Assembly: GCA_013368315.1 (NCBI GenBank)
Contig: JAACJM010000012.1
Span: 620,001 to 684,000 of the forward strand
Direction: 5' to 3'
Source: Tetrapyrgos nigripes
Lineage: Eukaryota > Basidiomycota > Agaricomycetes > Agaricales > Campanellaceae
Length of the DNA stretch: 64,000 nucleotides
In this document: one piece after another, positions 33,399-46,276 of the stretch
How the letters are laid out: every line of letters begins with the position of its first letter
Position numbering within the stretch: position 1 is the stretch's first letter
Made by a program: the position numbers and the translations under genes
The notes under the pieces: model-generated
The model's input: the letters and a program-made list of their open reading frames with translations, nothing else
Databases searched by the model: none
Told to the model about the DNA's origin: nothing

Positions 33399-36300
33399 AT
33401 GGCCGAAGCTTCTAGTCCACCCGTTCTTTCCGGCAAGTCGTCTGGCACGACAGTCGTCACTCGAGACGAAATACAACGTCAGCCCTCATCTTCTTCGGAT
33501 TCGTCTATTTTGGAGCCCGAAAACCCAACAACAAGATTACAATCGGATATGCAGGAGGAGGCTCTTGAATCTCACGAGGTCATAGAGCTCCAGACATTCA
33601 GTGAGCGGAAAGCGTGGATTCAGGACAAAATTAAGGTGTGTTGTCCTTATCAGAATTCAGGCGCAACGAGCTAATCACCTCTGTAGTTGCTAGAGAAGAT
33701 GCCGCCCGTCCAAGTTTTTGTCGGTCTCCAGGCTTTGAAGTCGTCAGCCGAGGATGTGCCTGGGTTACCTACACGCGAAGAGTTGCAGAGGTGGTTGGAA
33801 GAACACGATGCAATAGAGAAGGAATCCGAGATCTTTGACACTGGGGAGCTCAAAAAACTCCGGAAATTCACTCGTGGTACGTTTCTACTCCTCATCCTCT
33901 GTCCGCACTAGAAATGAAAAATGAATTGCAGCTGCTACCCAACGCAACTTATCTCCGGAGGACACGGACTTGATTGAACTGACATTAACGACCATTTACG
34001 ATCTTGATAAACTGCTTCATCTTTTACGAGACCGTTCCGAAAATTTGGACCTTCTGGGAGTACGGCTCACTTGGGAAGAGCACCGCAAAGCTTGCTGGGT
34101 TGACCGGAGGAAAATCATTGCTGATTTAAAGGATTTTCTCGACTCTCGTGCCCGTTGGTCCCCTGCCGTATATGAAAGCAATGGTATTCCAGAGACATCG
34201 GCTGAAGACCATCGTCGAGGGTCTATTGGCTCCATTGCTTCTGTCAGCTCCGAAGCATCCATCAATTCCCCTGGTTTTTCTCGCAGCACCCGTTTCAAGT
34301 TGGCAGAACTGCTGTCGCGTGACGCTGCAAGTTTTGGTAGTAGAGTGACTTTGCTGAGGCATGGTCCAGTCGCTGCTTCGGGAAAAGTTCTCGATAAACT
34401 GATAGACAGTAGTCGGAAACCGGTCCCAGAGGAACTCTTGGACGAGCAAGACAAGGTTGAGGAAAGGTGTAATGAGATGGAGGCAATAGGGAAATTTGCC
34501 ATGAATGCAGTGATGCAATGGAGAAAGTATAGTGTTCCATTAAAGCTGTCAAACTTTTCGTTGAAAGGATTCACTCTAGGGCTGATGAAATCTACGTCGA
34601 AACGATGAAAGACCAATATGCAGCTCAGAAACTCTTGGAAGACATCGAATTCGCCTCATTACAACACCCTAGTGCCCGGCAAAGCTCATCGTTCGTGACT
34701 CGCGCTGAAGCCCTGTTGAAGCGACTTCATTTGAGAGGGAACCCTGCTTCTCCTAACAGCGCTTTTCCGCACCCTCAACACCCGTTATTTCCCGAGCAGA
34801 CTAATTTTAACGCCAATCTTGCGGAGGAATTGTCGTCTGAGCTGACGACTACTTTACAGCTGGCAACAAAGGCATACTCTCTCGCCAAGGAGTACCGGGA
34901 GTCTTATGAAGCTGTCAAACGCGTGGAGATGCTGGTCGAATCTGTCGCGGAGCTGGGCAGCATCTTCAACTCTATCATAGACCGAGTAGAGAACGGTGTT
35001 GTCTCTACCGAAAGTGACGGTTCTCCCCCGTCACTCACTTCCAACGAGTGTTTGGAGCCTATACGCTACTCTGCGTTCCTAGCTCTTTTCCCGAGCATTT
35101 CGGAAGAACTTTCAAAGGCAAACCTGACCGCCGAAGAGCTCATGCGTACTTTACCTGCTGCTCTTGCCCACCTCGATTTCCCTGGAGTTGATGCCCAGTT
35201 CAAAGCCGATGCAGTCTTGGAACTTCAGAGGCTAAACTCACTTCGGAGTCGCGCAGGAAAAATGCACAACGACATGGTGGACCGCATACGTAAACTGCGC
35301 GAGATCAGGAGGATATGGTCGATAATGGAGGTCTCTCTCAAGGAGCTAGAGGTTCTCAGACGGGAGGTGGCAGACGAGATGGAACGTTGTCGATGGCGCC
35401 AAGACAGCTCCAGTCGTGTCCCTGGAGCACCCCCAACACCAGAGAGTCCACTAGCGGTCCCATTACCTCTCACTTCAGCCACGGAGGCTGAATATGACAC
35501 TCGACTCTCTGCTATCAACAATAAGATAGCTCAGATGGTCAAGTCGCCTCTTGACATCCTTTCTCCCTCGGTTGATGTGTCATTGATGCAATCTTTGTCA
35601 CGCTCTGCCGATGGACTGCAAGCACAGTGTAACATTGTGCAAAGGCCGATCTCACTCTTGCAATCCATACGCAACCAGGCTACACAGATGCGCGGTGTAC
35701 GCGACGATTTCAACAATCTGCAAATGCGGATTAATGACGCTATCATTCGTTATGAGCAACATATCCAAGCAGTTCTGGACGGAAACGCTGATCAGGTTCA
35801 TGTCGACAATACCTTTGCTGCTGAACCTAGTTCAGTTCAGGCAGCCGTTGACACCTTCATCGACTCCCTCTCCCGTCGTGTACCTTTTGTCACTCCCAGA
35901 CCTTCACTTTCCTATGTCAGACGTTCCTTTTCGAGTCTGGATCTCCTCAGCACAATGTCAGACAACAATTACGCAATCGAGATCCCCATCGACATCCAGG
36001 CTCTTGATGAAGCTGTTCGGACTGACTGTAACTCGTACACTGTCAGAGTCAATGGTCAAGTTAGAACTTTGGAGCAGAAATCAGAACACCTTGTCCTGGC
36101 TCGGATAACGAAGGAACTGGATGCTGCAATTTCCATTGCCAAAAAGGATGTTGACGAAGCCATCTCGAATCTTTCTTCTCTCCAAAATCAATACATCTCT
36201 GTCATGGAGAAAGGAGACGTCTCTAATCCTCTGGAGCTGCTGTCCCAGAACATAGAACACTCATCGAATACTGAGACCGGTAAAATCAAAAGCTCTCTTT

Positions 36301-38879
36301 CCGCCATTGACGATGTCCTAAAGTGTATACCTTCAACTGTTCGCCATTCTACCATACACGATTCGCTGATCATACCGCGGAACAAGATTGCCAATGATCT
36401 GCGAACATCTTTTGCAGCTTGGGAAGCCAATGTACGGGCTCTCCAAGATCAAGTTCTGGATGCACAGCGGGCCGAGCAAGCTAGATTGGAGCAGGCTCGA
36501 ATAGAAGAGGAACAACGTCTGCAAGATGAAAGAGAGCGTCTTGCGTTGGAAGCTGCTGAACAGGAACGGCTGGAAAAGGAACGGCTAGAAGCAGAGCGGC
36601 GCCGTTTAGAGGAAGAAGCACGACTAGCAGAGGAAGCGCGTATACAAGCACAAAAAGAAGAGGAGGCACGTATTGAGAAGGAGCGTCAGGAAGCTGCTGA
36701 GAAGCGTAGAAGGGAAGAGGAACGAGCTGAAGAGGAACGGCGTATTCAGGCTGAGAAGGAGAGGCTAGCTGCTGAGGAGCGAGAGAGAAGTAGAATGGAA
36801 CGTGAGAGGCAGGAGATTGAAATGAAGTTGAAGATCGCACAGGAAAGACTGGAGGAAGAGCGTCGTTTGCACGCAGAGAAAGAGCGTATCGCTGCCGAGG
36901 AAGCCGAAAAAGCTCGTTTAGCGCGCGAGCAATTGGAGGAGGAACACCGGCAGTTGCAAATGCAGCATCAGTCCAGTCCTCCCGCAAAGCCTGCTAATGG
37001 TCTGTTATTCTCGTCAGATTTTTCTACCTCTATTCTAATCAGTTTGCAGATGTGTTCGGTCCAGTTGCCTCCGCGGACGCTTCTTCTGAAATGAAAGATA
37101 TGGCAACTCTAGTGGCTCTTCGTAGACGTCTGCGCGACATCGGCATTAACGATGCTTTAGCATCTGGCTCACCTCTTCCTGGAGCCAGTGAAGCGAAGAA
37201 AATGCGACAGGAGTTTGCTTTGCTTAGCCAAGCTGTCGCATCCTTCCCTACGCGCGTGGAGAGTCCTTCCGTGGGCCTTCAACTCAAGTCCTTCAAGAAA
37301 GACTTGGAAATTTCTTCCACCATGTTGGAGAGGGTGGAAAAGCTGGCTGAATTTTCCGAAACGATTTCGGCCTGTGATTCAGCTCTCAGTGATCTTCTTG
37401 AACACATAGACAGCTACCCATCTGCACCATTGGGACCTTTGTCGTCGTCGTACACGAGTTCAACCAAGCTGCCCCCAGAAGAACAACTATCTGGCAGAAT
37501 ATCCTTCACTCGGGAACTGATCACAAATATGTCAAATATCTTTGATTTGATCAAGGATAACTCTCGTGCACATGCAGAACATGACCGTGTTCTGCAGACA
37601 TGGATTGAGCTAGAGGAGATGGGCAGTGATCGTATCAGCGGTAGAAAGTCTCGTCCAAGTAGCGTTTTAAGCTCAAGAGACAGTTCTGGCCGCAATAGTA
37701 GTGTGTCCGTCATTCAACCCACTCGTGCCAGGAAAAAGACTCTAGGATATAGTGTGCTGTCTGCTTCACCGTTAACTCCTAGTTCGACACCCAGAGGCAG
37801 GCTTGGTGTACCCATTCCTTCCCATGCTCGTCGGGCGGTCTCCAACTCGGATGATACCCCCAATCGATCAGACAGTCGAGCGTCTGATCGTTCTTTCCAA
37901 CGTTCAACGTCTGGTCCACTGGGAGGAACTCTGATGAACCCTACGTTTGCATCACGACAACGGACCAACAGTCTAACACCGTCTACCTCTTCCACACCGC
38001 GTCGATCCTCTGGTCCCCAACCTAGGATACCATCAGGAAGCCTTAGCAAACGTAGCGAATCCCCCAGTGTTTCTTCAGATGCATCATCGGCGAACTACCG
38101 TTCGCATACTCGTGCACGCACATCATCGTCACTGTCAACATGGAGTCGAGCTCCACGGGTTTCCTTCCCCTCGATACCTCGCGCTTCAACACCGCAGAAG
38201 AAGTCTCCTGCACCGAGGAAAAAGTATGTTGCCAATCCTAAAAGCAAGCTGGACGTCGCCGTGGGAGATGTCGTCAACAATCTGCCTGTGGGTATCAATA
38301 TTGAAGGTGTTAGTGGTAGCTGGAAAGATCAAAGTGGCAAGTACTGGATTGGCGACCAAGACCCTCGACTTTGCTTTTGTAGAATCCTACGTTCTCAAAC
38401 AGTCATGGTGCGGGTTGGCGGGGGTTGGACGGAGCTATCAAAGTAAAGTTTTATCTCCCTCTCGTCCAGTACATTCTTGCTAAAGCCCCTGAAACAGGTT
38501 CATCCGTACGCATTTCGCTGACAGTTTCCGATTACTGAGCGAATCTCCCGTTATAAACAATAACCGAGAAGAGAAATGGATAAGTTCAGCCACTCTGTTG
38601 GAATCAGCTGTTGAGTACAACACATCACCTGGACCACCGAAAACCCCTGAACCTTTCTTACCCTCATTCTCAATATCTCCGCCGAATGGAAAGAGCCCGC
38701 AGTCATTCAGATCTTCCCCATCTACAAAAGGTTCACCTTCAGCCCTCACCCCTCTCCAGTTTATTCGGCGTGCCGATAATTCGGACGCTGTCTTTTTACG
38801 ACCTGAAACACCTTCACGAGCACCGCGGACTGGTACTGCTCCTCATACACCCATCAGACACTCGGTATGGAGGCCATAA
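33399..38879 (+). CDS. Giant GAR-domain (Gas2) cytoskeletal linker, Kar9-like N-terminus
   Basis: About 1,700-residue protein likely to link microtubules to other structures. ATG 33399 (MAEASSPPVL) opens a Ser-rich start. Residues from LLEKMPPVQVFVGLQALKSS through about 36400 form long helices resembling spectrin-type or Kar9-like repeats (EELQRWLEEHDAIEKE; VDRRKIIADLKDFLDSR; LRKLREIRRIWSIME). From 36470 to 36960 runs an almost pure Glu/Arg/Leu helix (ERLEEE-type units), a likely single alpha-helix. A Ser/Arg/Pro-rich part (37620-38210) follows. The GAR domain is at about 38250-38530: GSWKDQSGKYWIGD, then CFCRILRSQTVMVRVGGGW, a microtubule-binding signature. The tail is Ser/Pro-rich with SPxK sites and ends RHSVWRP. 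Introns include those near 34530-34580 and 37000-37050. Confidence 0.75.
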
Positions 38880-39135
38880 AGGAATAAGTCGATATTATAA
38901 CCGGTAATTATTGACCAAAATAGGACTCTTCGTTGCACATTCTTAGACATTCTGAAAGTTACGACTGATGGCTTCATGTTTTCTTATTATACAAATGTTT
39001 CTCTGTTCTTTGTAAGTGCTGTGCATATGTTCTACAAGCATACTACACTACCCATATTTAATGTATAATTTGCATCGTATCATGAGCTTTCTAGAGTGAG
39101 TTCACACGTCGTCGCGTCGAGCATGCACGCATCAT

Positions 39136-40312
39136 ATGCTCAGAACTTTTCGATCTCGAGCTTTTCATGCATCTTCCTTTCGGGCAAAAGCAACTGTTGA
39201 GAATCCAGCTCGCTCATTCCGCTTTTCGAAATATCTAGGCACTATCACTGTCGTTGGTATCGGAGCAGCCACCTCAGCATACTTTTTCTTCCCTGATGCC
39301 TCGCGTGGTGCCCCCACGTTGAAGAACGAAAAGCTCTCCCCATCTCATTTTACACCATGCAAAGTCACTTCCACTGAACCCTGTGGACCCAACTCTCAAT
39401 TAATTACGGTCGCTATACCTCCAAACGCGCTGCCCCACTCGCACAGCGCAACCGAAACCGAAACCGAAACATCACCCCCGTTTTCACCTATATGGTCTGT
39501 TTTCATCAAAGACGATGATATCCAAGTCGAAAGGCCGTATACTCCATTGGAAGGTGTCAATGAACGCGGGGAAATGCTTTTCTGGATTAAGAAGTATCCC
39601 CATGGCGAGGTTGCTCGTTGGCTTCATTCAAAAGTTGTTGGGGAAGAGATTGGGCTTCGCGGTCCTCTACAGACTTGGCGTTGGGAGGACAAGGAGTGGG
39701 ATCAGGTTATAATGGTATTTCTTCCTCTTTCTCTGAGATATGGATTGGCTTGACGAGTCCACCATCCAGATATCCGGAGGAACTGGCATCACTCCATTTT
39801 ACCAGCTCTTCCACTCTGTCATTTCCAGGCTTCCATCGGCGCACAAGACGCGCTTCACGTTGCTACACTCATCCCGTGCCCCTTCAGAACTTCCTCCGCC
39901 GTCGATATTGAAGCCAATGATATCGTATGCTGAGACCAATCCCGACCGACTCAAAATGCAACTATGCGTAGATTCTTATGGAGAGGGGGATCATAGTCGG
40001 CATCATTTAGGACAGAAGATGGAGCTAGGTAGGATCAGCAAACTACACATCAAAAAGTCATTGGGAGATGTACAATCTTGGTGGAACTGGTTTTCTGGTC
40101 ACTCGGATCCTACAAACCAGCAAAAAACTCTGTTCTTAGTTTGTGGACCTGAATCGTATGTTTTCCTTTTTTTTTTGGTTGCTTAGTACTCATATATTCC
40201 CAGAATGATTGCTGCAATCGCAGGTCCTTACGGACGAAACTTTTCGCAAGGTGCTGTTGGAGGTGTGCTTGCTGAACTTGGGTATACATCGGGTCAAGTG
40301 TATAAATTATGA
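39136..40312 (+). CDS. Mitochondrial cytochrome-b5-reductase-type FAD oxidoreductase
   Basis: FAD/NAD(P)H oxidoreductase of the cytochrome b5 reductase group, related to Mcr1. ATG 39136 gives a basic presequence (MLRTFRSRAFHASSFRAKA) and then a membrane helix (YLGTITVVGIGAATSAYFFF), as expected for an inner-membrane or intermembrane-space protein. The FAD motif is VERPYTPLEGV, followed by GLRGPLQTW. The NADH-binding site begins SGGTGITPFYQL after an intron near 39716-39770, and CGPESM lies near the end. A TETETE run (39451-39470) breaks a surface loop. It is longer than Mcr1 and has extra WWNWFSGHSD in the NAD lobe, so substrate assignment is unsure. The TGA at 40310-40312 abuts the dihydroorotase stop codon. 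Confidence 0.82.
39451..39470 (+). repeat. ACCGAA-type hexamer microsatellite in coding frame
   Basis: Three tandem ACCGAA units encode alternating Thr-Glu inside the reductase gene. The unit length is a multiple of three, so copy changes would stay in frame. Confidence 0.6.
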
Positions 40313-41623
40313 TTAACCAAGTGGGTCTTTGGGAAATAATACATAGCGTACATTTTTTGGAATTCTACGTTTAACTAGTTCTGCGATGGTTACATAGACT
40401 CCATTACACTGCTCTAGACTATGCTCCAATTTATAGACTTTACCCGCCCAAAAAGGGACAACACTCTCTTCCTTTAACGAAAAGCTGTCTTCGATCTTGA
40501 TGTTTTGGCCCCCGGGAGCGCGTCTGAGGGTTACATGACTTTCACTACCACTCGGTACTTCCTCCCTGTAAAATTTGCGACCGAACGTGCTAACATAGCC
40601 CTCAAGCTTGTCTAGGGCACCGAATGATTCGAGAATGTGGGCAACCAATGGTAAGAGAATCGGAGACGTGTATATACCCGCCGCACAACCGCAAGCAGGA
40701 GTGCTAGTTGACTTTGTGTGCGGTGGATGAGGTGCGGAATCAGATCCTAAGAAAAATCGAGGATGCCCTATGCAAGTGCTCAGACAAGCTGCAAGACAAC
40801 GACGGTGATTTGACATCGCATACCTTCCTTGATCACAGCACGGAGGGCCTCTCTATCGTCAGGGTATTTTGCCACTGGTTTGCAATAGTTCCATGACTGG
40901 CCAGCCCAGTCATCTACAGTCAACGCAAGATGATGAGGAGTAATTGTACAGGCAACTGATGAGCCACAGGCTTTTACTGCCTCGACTGCTGCTCGAGTGG
41001 TAGCATGCTCGAGCACAATTCTGAGATTTGGAAAATTTTTGTGAAGGGTATGCAGATGAGGAAGAAATTGAGGTTCGGCATTCAAAACGTGGATATTCTG
41101 AGCAAAGACAGTAAAAATCAAAGTCGCGTTTGCTAATGACGAATGCTTGCCTTTGAAGCATCTGACGGAACCTCTCCATGTAAATTCAGAACCATGTCTT
41201 CTTCTTCCATCGCTTTGAAGACTGGATAATACATCTCGTACGATTCGATGCCGCCGTCAGAGTTCGTTGTAACACCCCTTGGATATGATTTGACGCCAGC
41301 TATGCCAGCTTGTTTGGCCTTTCTGATCTCCTCGGGGGTGAGTTCGGGAGATAGATATAAGGTCATTAGATATTTGACATTGGGATCTATTGCTTCAAGC
41401 TGAGCTTTGTAGGCAAGAGCTTGATCGGTAGTAGTGATAGGTGGTTTCAAATTGGGCTGAATACTGATAAGATTGAGGTGATTACTGAGATTAGAGTAAT
41501 GCAGACCATAACATATGCAGTAGATATTCCTCCTTTACGAACATGAGGGGCAACAAGCTCACTGAGAGCACCTTGACGAAGATGGACATGAAAATCTGCA
41601 GGGGCAGCGATAGAGAGCTCCAT
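40313..41623 (-). CDS. URA4: Dihydroorotase
   Basis: Zinc amidohydrolase of pyrimidine synthesis; it interconverts N-carbamoyl-aspartate and dihydroorotate in the cytosol. ATG 41623 gives MELSIAAPADFHVHLRQGAL, so the metal-binding HVHLR sits near residue 12 as in class II dihydroorotases. Further active-site signatures are VMPNLKPPITT, GVKSYPRGVT (the lysine carboxylated to bridge the zincs), LNLHGEVPSD, VLEHATTRAA, CTITPHHLALT and FLGSDSAPHP. All metal ligands are visible, unlike the inactive DHO-like domains of fungal Ura2. Introns separate AYV/MPNL and other blocks. The C-terminus (PFWAGKVYKLEHSLEQ...) ends FPKDPLG, with TAA at 40315-40313 directly against the next gene's stop codon. Confidence 0.93.
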
Positions 41624-41775
41624 AAGGGGAGCGCGACCATGTGACGTCAACGCGTGTTCTGTGTTTCTCCCTGTTTGGCAAAGTTCGAAAACGCTTTGTG
41701 CTAGACGGTCATCTCAAACCAGTCTCAAACAAGAACAACATAACGACCTAGACGAATTTCTGCTATATATATATT

Positions 41776-44700
41776 ATGGTTGCCGCTGGCTCCATCACCG
41801 TCGCAGGTGAGTCCTCCATTTTGGCGAGTTGTGTGTCATGCGTTGATGTCAAGTTAACCGACAGTACGAGTAAGACCACCAAGTGCTTGGGAGGCAGCTA
41901 GACTTCCTGAACCATGTTACAATTCCTCATTCCGCGGTGAAGGTGCTCTATCAACACCAAATCGACCCGTCACCAATTCAACCAATCTCCGAGAAGTTGT
42001 TCAAATCGTTGACGACCGAATCCTTACTTTCGATCCCGACGAGAAAGATAGAGCACGGTCGTTTGTTGAGCGTGGCTTTATGCCACCGGGCACGAAGAGA
42101 TACAAGGATAGGCGATTCATGTTCGATAAGGTCTTCAACCACGAGGCTCATCAAAGAGACGTATATGAAGCAACAGCGCAGCCTTTGCTTCAGGGACTAT
42201 TGGACGGTTATAATACTACAGTGTTTGCTTATGGGGTGCGAAACATGCATTTCTCTCTGGTCTATATACTCATTTCCATCTAGGCTACCGGATGTGGCAA
42301 GACCCATACTATTAGCGGCACGGAAACGGATCCTGGTATCATCTACCTTACAATGGCCGACTTATTCCAACGAATCGAGGACCGGCGAGACGACTGGAAT
42401 GTGGATGTCGTTGTGACCTTCCTCGAAATCTATAACGAGGAGATCCGGGATCTCCTCGCTGAGCCTGGTGCTCATGTCCCTCGGGGTGGCCTTAGTATTA
42501 GGGAGGATAAAACCGTCAAGGTCGTCGGACTTACAGAGCTGACACCTAAATCCGCAGAGGAGGTCAAGGAGATTGTTTTGTTGGGAAACACACGGAGGAC
42601 CCAGAGCCCAACCCATGCCAACGAGACAAGTTCCCGGTCGCATGCCGTACTGCAGGTTCATGTCACACAGGCCCCTCGAACCGCTTCCATATCTGAACAG
42701 AAGACAATGGGTACTCTTTCTATCATTGATCTTGCAGGCAGTGAACGTGCCGCTGCTACCACCAACATGGGTCAACGCATGGTGGAAGGTGCCAACATCA
42801 ACAAATCTCTCTTAGCGTTGGGGAACTGTATCAACGCTCTCTGTGAAAGCGGAGGAGCTGTTCGTCATGTTCCCTATCGCAACAGTAAACTGACGCGTCT
42901 GCTCAAGTTTTCACTCGGGGGAAACTGCAAAACCGTCATGATCGTTTGTGTCGCGCCCACATCCAATCACTTCGACGATACTCACAACACACTCATCTAC
43001 GCTGAACGCGCAACGAAGATCAAGACCAAGGTCGTTACTCGTAATGTCGTCAATGTGGATAGGCACGTTGGACGTTACGTTGAAGCGATTAACGCGCTCA
43101 ATATCGAAATCGCTGAACTCAAAGCGAAATTGGCGGGGAGGAATAATGCAGAGAATGAGATAGTGCGAAGAAAGAAGGCTGAGGCTAGTGCTGAGGTGGA
43201 GAGGGCGCGTAACGACATGAAGCAAAAGGTTGAAAAAACCAAAGCTTCTATTGTTGATGGCGCTGCGTGTGCAGGGAAGGTGTCAGTGGCCCAGATCAAG
43301 CTTGCAGCCATACGCCGTCGTATTGCAGAGATCGACGAAATCACTTCTTCGTCTTCATCGCCTTCCCCTAGTCTAGAAGCGGAACGAGCCTTGCTCAAGT
43401 CCCTTGCTGGCCCTGAAGAAGAGGCTCTACGCTCCGGCTCTGTTCTCAACACTCGGATCCAACGTTCATCGAATGCCAATGCTATGTTTTCTGCGACGTT
43501 GCGTGCTGTGTCTGAAAGGAGGTCAGACCGCTTGGATGAGGTTAGCATAGACAATGTCAAACTGGATGCTCAGTGCCGCAAAGCCGAGATGGAGATGTTG
43601 AAAGCGGAGCAAGAAAGGGATGTTTTCAAGGAGGCTACGGAAGACGTGGCTCAAGTGATGGTGGTACTCATTGGTATGCTGGGCCGATGCACAGTCATGG
43701 TTGGAGATGCGTCTAGCGCTCTTCAGAACAACGGGGATGACGATGGAAGCGTTTCCAGCAGTATAGCTGGGCTTCTTTCAAACCTCAAGCAGAAGAATGA
43801 TGAAATCTTCAACAAGCTCATAGGACATTCAACCGAAAGCTACAAGGTTGACGACAGTTTGTCGAATTCCTCTTTTGATCTTTTCCAAGGTTATGAGCCA
43901 TCTTTCACGCGTCGTATTTCTTCTGGTCCCGCTGCTTTACAAACAGCTCAGTCATCGAAACCCCGCAGGACATCTACCGTTGATCCCTCATCCCCTAGAC
44001 GACATAAATCTCCTCGCAAATCATTACACTCAAGCTTAGCTGCTCAGCCTTATAGGAGGGCATCTAACCAGGAGCGAAAGACAACCAGGACGAGGACGGT
44101 GAAGAATGTCCAATGGAAGGATGAGGCAGGACATGGAAGCCTGGACGACGCTCGCTCACAGCTCAAACCCACTCTCGCTGTCATTCCTGCCAGTCCAGCT
44201 CCCGCCGAATCTGCCAGTACCAGCGGCAAAGCGGCTGCAGTCTCGCCCCTTCATTCTCGTAGTGCGTCAAGAGCAGGCTCTGAAAGCGAATGGGAAGACG
44301 ATAACGACAAGACTGACGATAGCTTCAGCTTCTCTGTGTCATCTAGTCGTGATTCTCTCAGTGTCTCTTCGGCGCGTTCCTATGGATCACTAGGCAGACG
44401 GCCTCGCCCCAGTCGCCTTGATCCAAGCTTCTTGAAAGCCAAGAAAGCTCCAACATTGGGCAGCTTGGCAGAAGACGATGAAAGCTCCTATCGTACTCAG
44501 GACCGAAGGTTATCGCAACCGCTTGCTGACCGAAGTTTGAACAGTTTGGGAGATTCCAAAAATCGTGTTCCATCCACCCCCAGAACCGCCAACAAAACTA
44601 GACGACGTTCTAATATCGGGCCAGTACGAGCTGAAAAGGCGAGACGCAGGTCAAGTCAGATACCTCAGTTATCTCCGCCCGGAGGAGATGGTAAGCCTCG

Positions 44701-44842
44701 CAGGCTACTTGGGAGTCCAGCGAAGCGCTCAAAGAGGATCTCACTCTCCCGAGCTGCTCCATCGTACAGGCTGAAGCCAAACCTTTCATTGGTTGATGTC
44801 GATACAAGCATCTCTAGGGCATCCAAGCCGACGTGGAGATAA
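41776..44842 (+). CDS. Kinesin-8 (Kip3-like) motor protein
   Basis: Microtubule motor of the kinesin-8 type, which walks to plus ends and shortens microtubules during mitosis and nuclear positioning. ATG 41776 opens SITVAVRVRPPSAWEAA, with the codon for V split by the first intron. The P-loop is FAYGATGCGKTHTISG (the intron ends just before ATG), switch 1 is NETSSRSHAVLQV, and switch 2 is IIDLAGSERAAA. NINKSLLALGNCINALCE and VPYRNSKLTRLLKFSLGGN complete the motor near residue 400. The DPDEKDRARSFVERGFMPPG loop near the N-terminus is typical of Kip3. A neck and coiled coil run to about 43650. The tail (43850-44840) is Ser/Arg-rich and basic, as needed for a second microtubule-binding site. Confidence 0.9.
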
Positions 44843-45225
44843 AGGCTTTTTACATTCCATATCTATGAATTACATATCTCTCGGAAAGTGATTGTATGCA
44901 CGATTGGCTACCCGTTGTTTCGCTTTCTTTCGAATCGCTCTGAAGTTGTTGCATTTACGCTCATCATGACCCATGCCCATCCATACTTTTCTCGATACTC
45001 CATGTATATCAGCGTTTCGTTCCTTTCTTTTTATTTTCTCCAACAGTATACCCTAAGCCTTATATTCGTGTCGTTGATCATCATCATGTACTCACACCAA
45101 ACTGTACTTAGAGCAATATCATGTTAATGTAGAAGATGACTTAGTCAAGCCACATTATTCCTCTCGTCGTGAAATTATCCAGTAAACGTTTTGGTCATTG
45201 CACAGCAAAAAATACTAAACATGAA
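44843..45225. other. Convergent 3' intergenic region
   Basis: 383 bp, AT-rich, between the stops of the kinesin and p24 genes. It probably holds both 3' UTRs. No gene, repeat or structured RNA is visible. Confidence 0.5.
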
Positions 45226-46114
45226 TTATATAACGCGTTTTACCTCGAAGAACGACTTCAGAATAGGGTGAGTAACGTGTAGTGAATGTTCCAGCAAGAA
45301 GACACACCTTCAGATAATAAACCTGCCACGCAACTACTGCAAAAAGCACGGCAGCTTGAAGGACGGACCACCACTTTACACGAGAGTTTGTCGATTCGGC
45401 GGTGTTGCGATGTGTTTTCTCCCGAACAACGATGTATTCCTGCTCATCCTTCACTGCAGTCAATCCCGCAGCAAGTTTTCTGATTTCTCGCTCAATAGGT
45501 GCGACAACATCAGCTGCATTGAAGTTGGGTCAGACCAAGGGAATGGGTATGGTTCACAAAGAGTATCCTTACCATCTTCAGGAACGTATATGACACCGTG
45601 CACGTTGAAACTGAAACAGTTATTCAGTAAGCTTGCAGAATATAAACCTAGGTTCATACGCACCTGACTAGCTTGTCCGCAATTGCGCTCATTTGATTTG
45701 AGAAGCAGTATTCATAGCGTCCATTCTTCTCAGCAGTGATAGAAGCGCTCCCAGTAGATTGCTTCACTTGTTTCGCCAGCAACTTTTCTTCAGGGTCCGC
45801 TAGCTGAGGATCTGAATCAGGGACTTGAACCTGGAGCTATCTTACACATGTACTTGCCCAAAAGTCGATGTCTAAATGTCCTCCGCCGCCAACTTGGTAT
45901 GTTACAGTCATCTAAAGGATAATCCCGAGTCAAATGGGTTCAACTGGCGCAGAAATAATAGACGCACCTTGTCCTGTTTATGCAGGTCTTCAAAGAAACA
46001 CTCCTTTTTTCCCGCCGGAACGTCTATCATGTGGGCATAAACGACAGATTGAAGTAGACACGAGAGAGCCAACCATGCCAGGATTAGTCTCTGGGTATAT
46101 GACAAGGGGGACAT
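45226..46114 (-). CDS. EMP24: p24-family cargo receptor Emp24/TMED2
   Basis: Type I membrane protein of the p24 family that loads GPI-anchored and other cargo into COPII vesicles between ER and Golgi. ATG 46114 gives a signal peptide (LILAWLALSCLLQSVVYA). The GOLD domain starts HMIDVPAGKKECFFEDLHKQ, with paired cysteines here and in GRYEYCFSN. A coiled-coil stalk follows (REIRKLAAGLTAVKDEQEYI, REKTHRNTAEST), then a membrane helix (WWSVLQAAVLFAVVAWQVYY) and the tail LKSFFEVKRVI. That tail carries the aromatic pair and basic residues of the p24-beta (Emp24/TMED2) class, which bind COPII and COPI. The last intron (GTGTGT...TGAAG) lies just before this tail. The start lies 162 bp head-to-head from RanBP1. 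Confidence 0.93.
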
Positions 46115-46276
46115 AATGGTAGGTAAAGGTGCTGCTCCTAACAGTAGTCGCGTCGTGGCACCCTAGCACAGCCACTCACCTCGGGGTTTGCCGCCAAGCT
46201 AAGCGTGACCGACTGCTCTTTTTGAGATCATAGTCTTCAACCTTTTTCTTTTAATTCACCTTTACCATCCTTTAAC

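Noticed and set aside
41623..41650. A longer dihydroorotase starting at 41650
   Set aside because: The codon there is TTG; the first in-frame ATG is at 41623 and matches the family N-terminus.
41762..41778. TATATATATATTAT before the kinesin start as a microsatellite
   Set aside because: It is too short to call a repeat; it may be a TATA-like or AT-rich 5' UTR.
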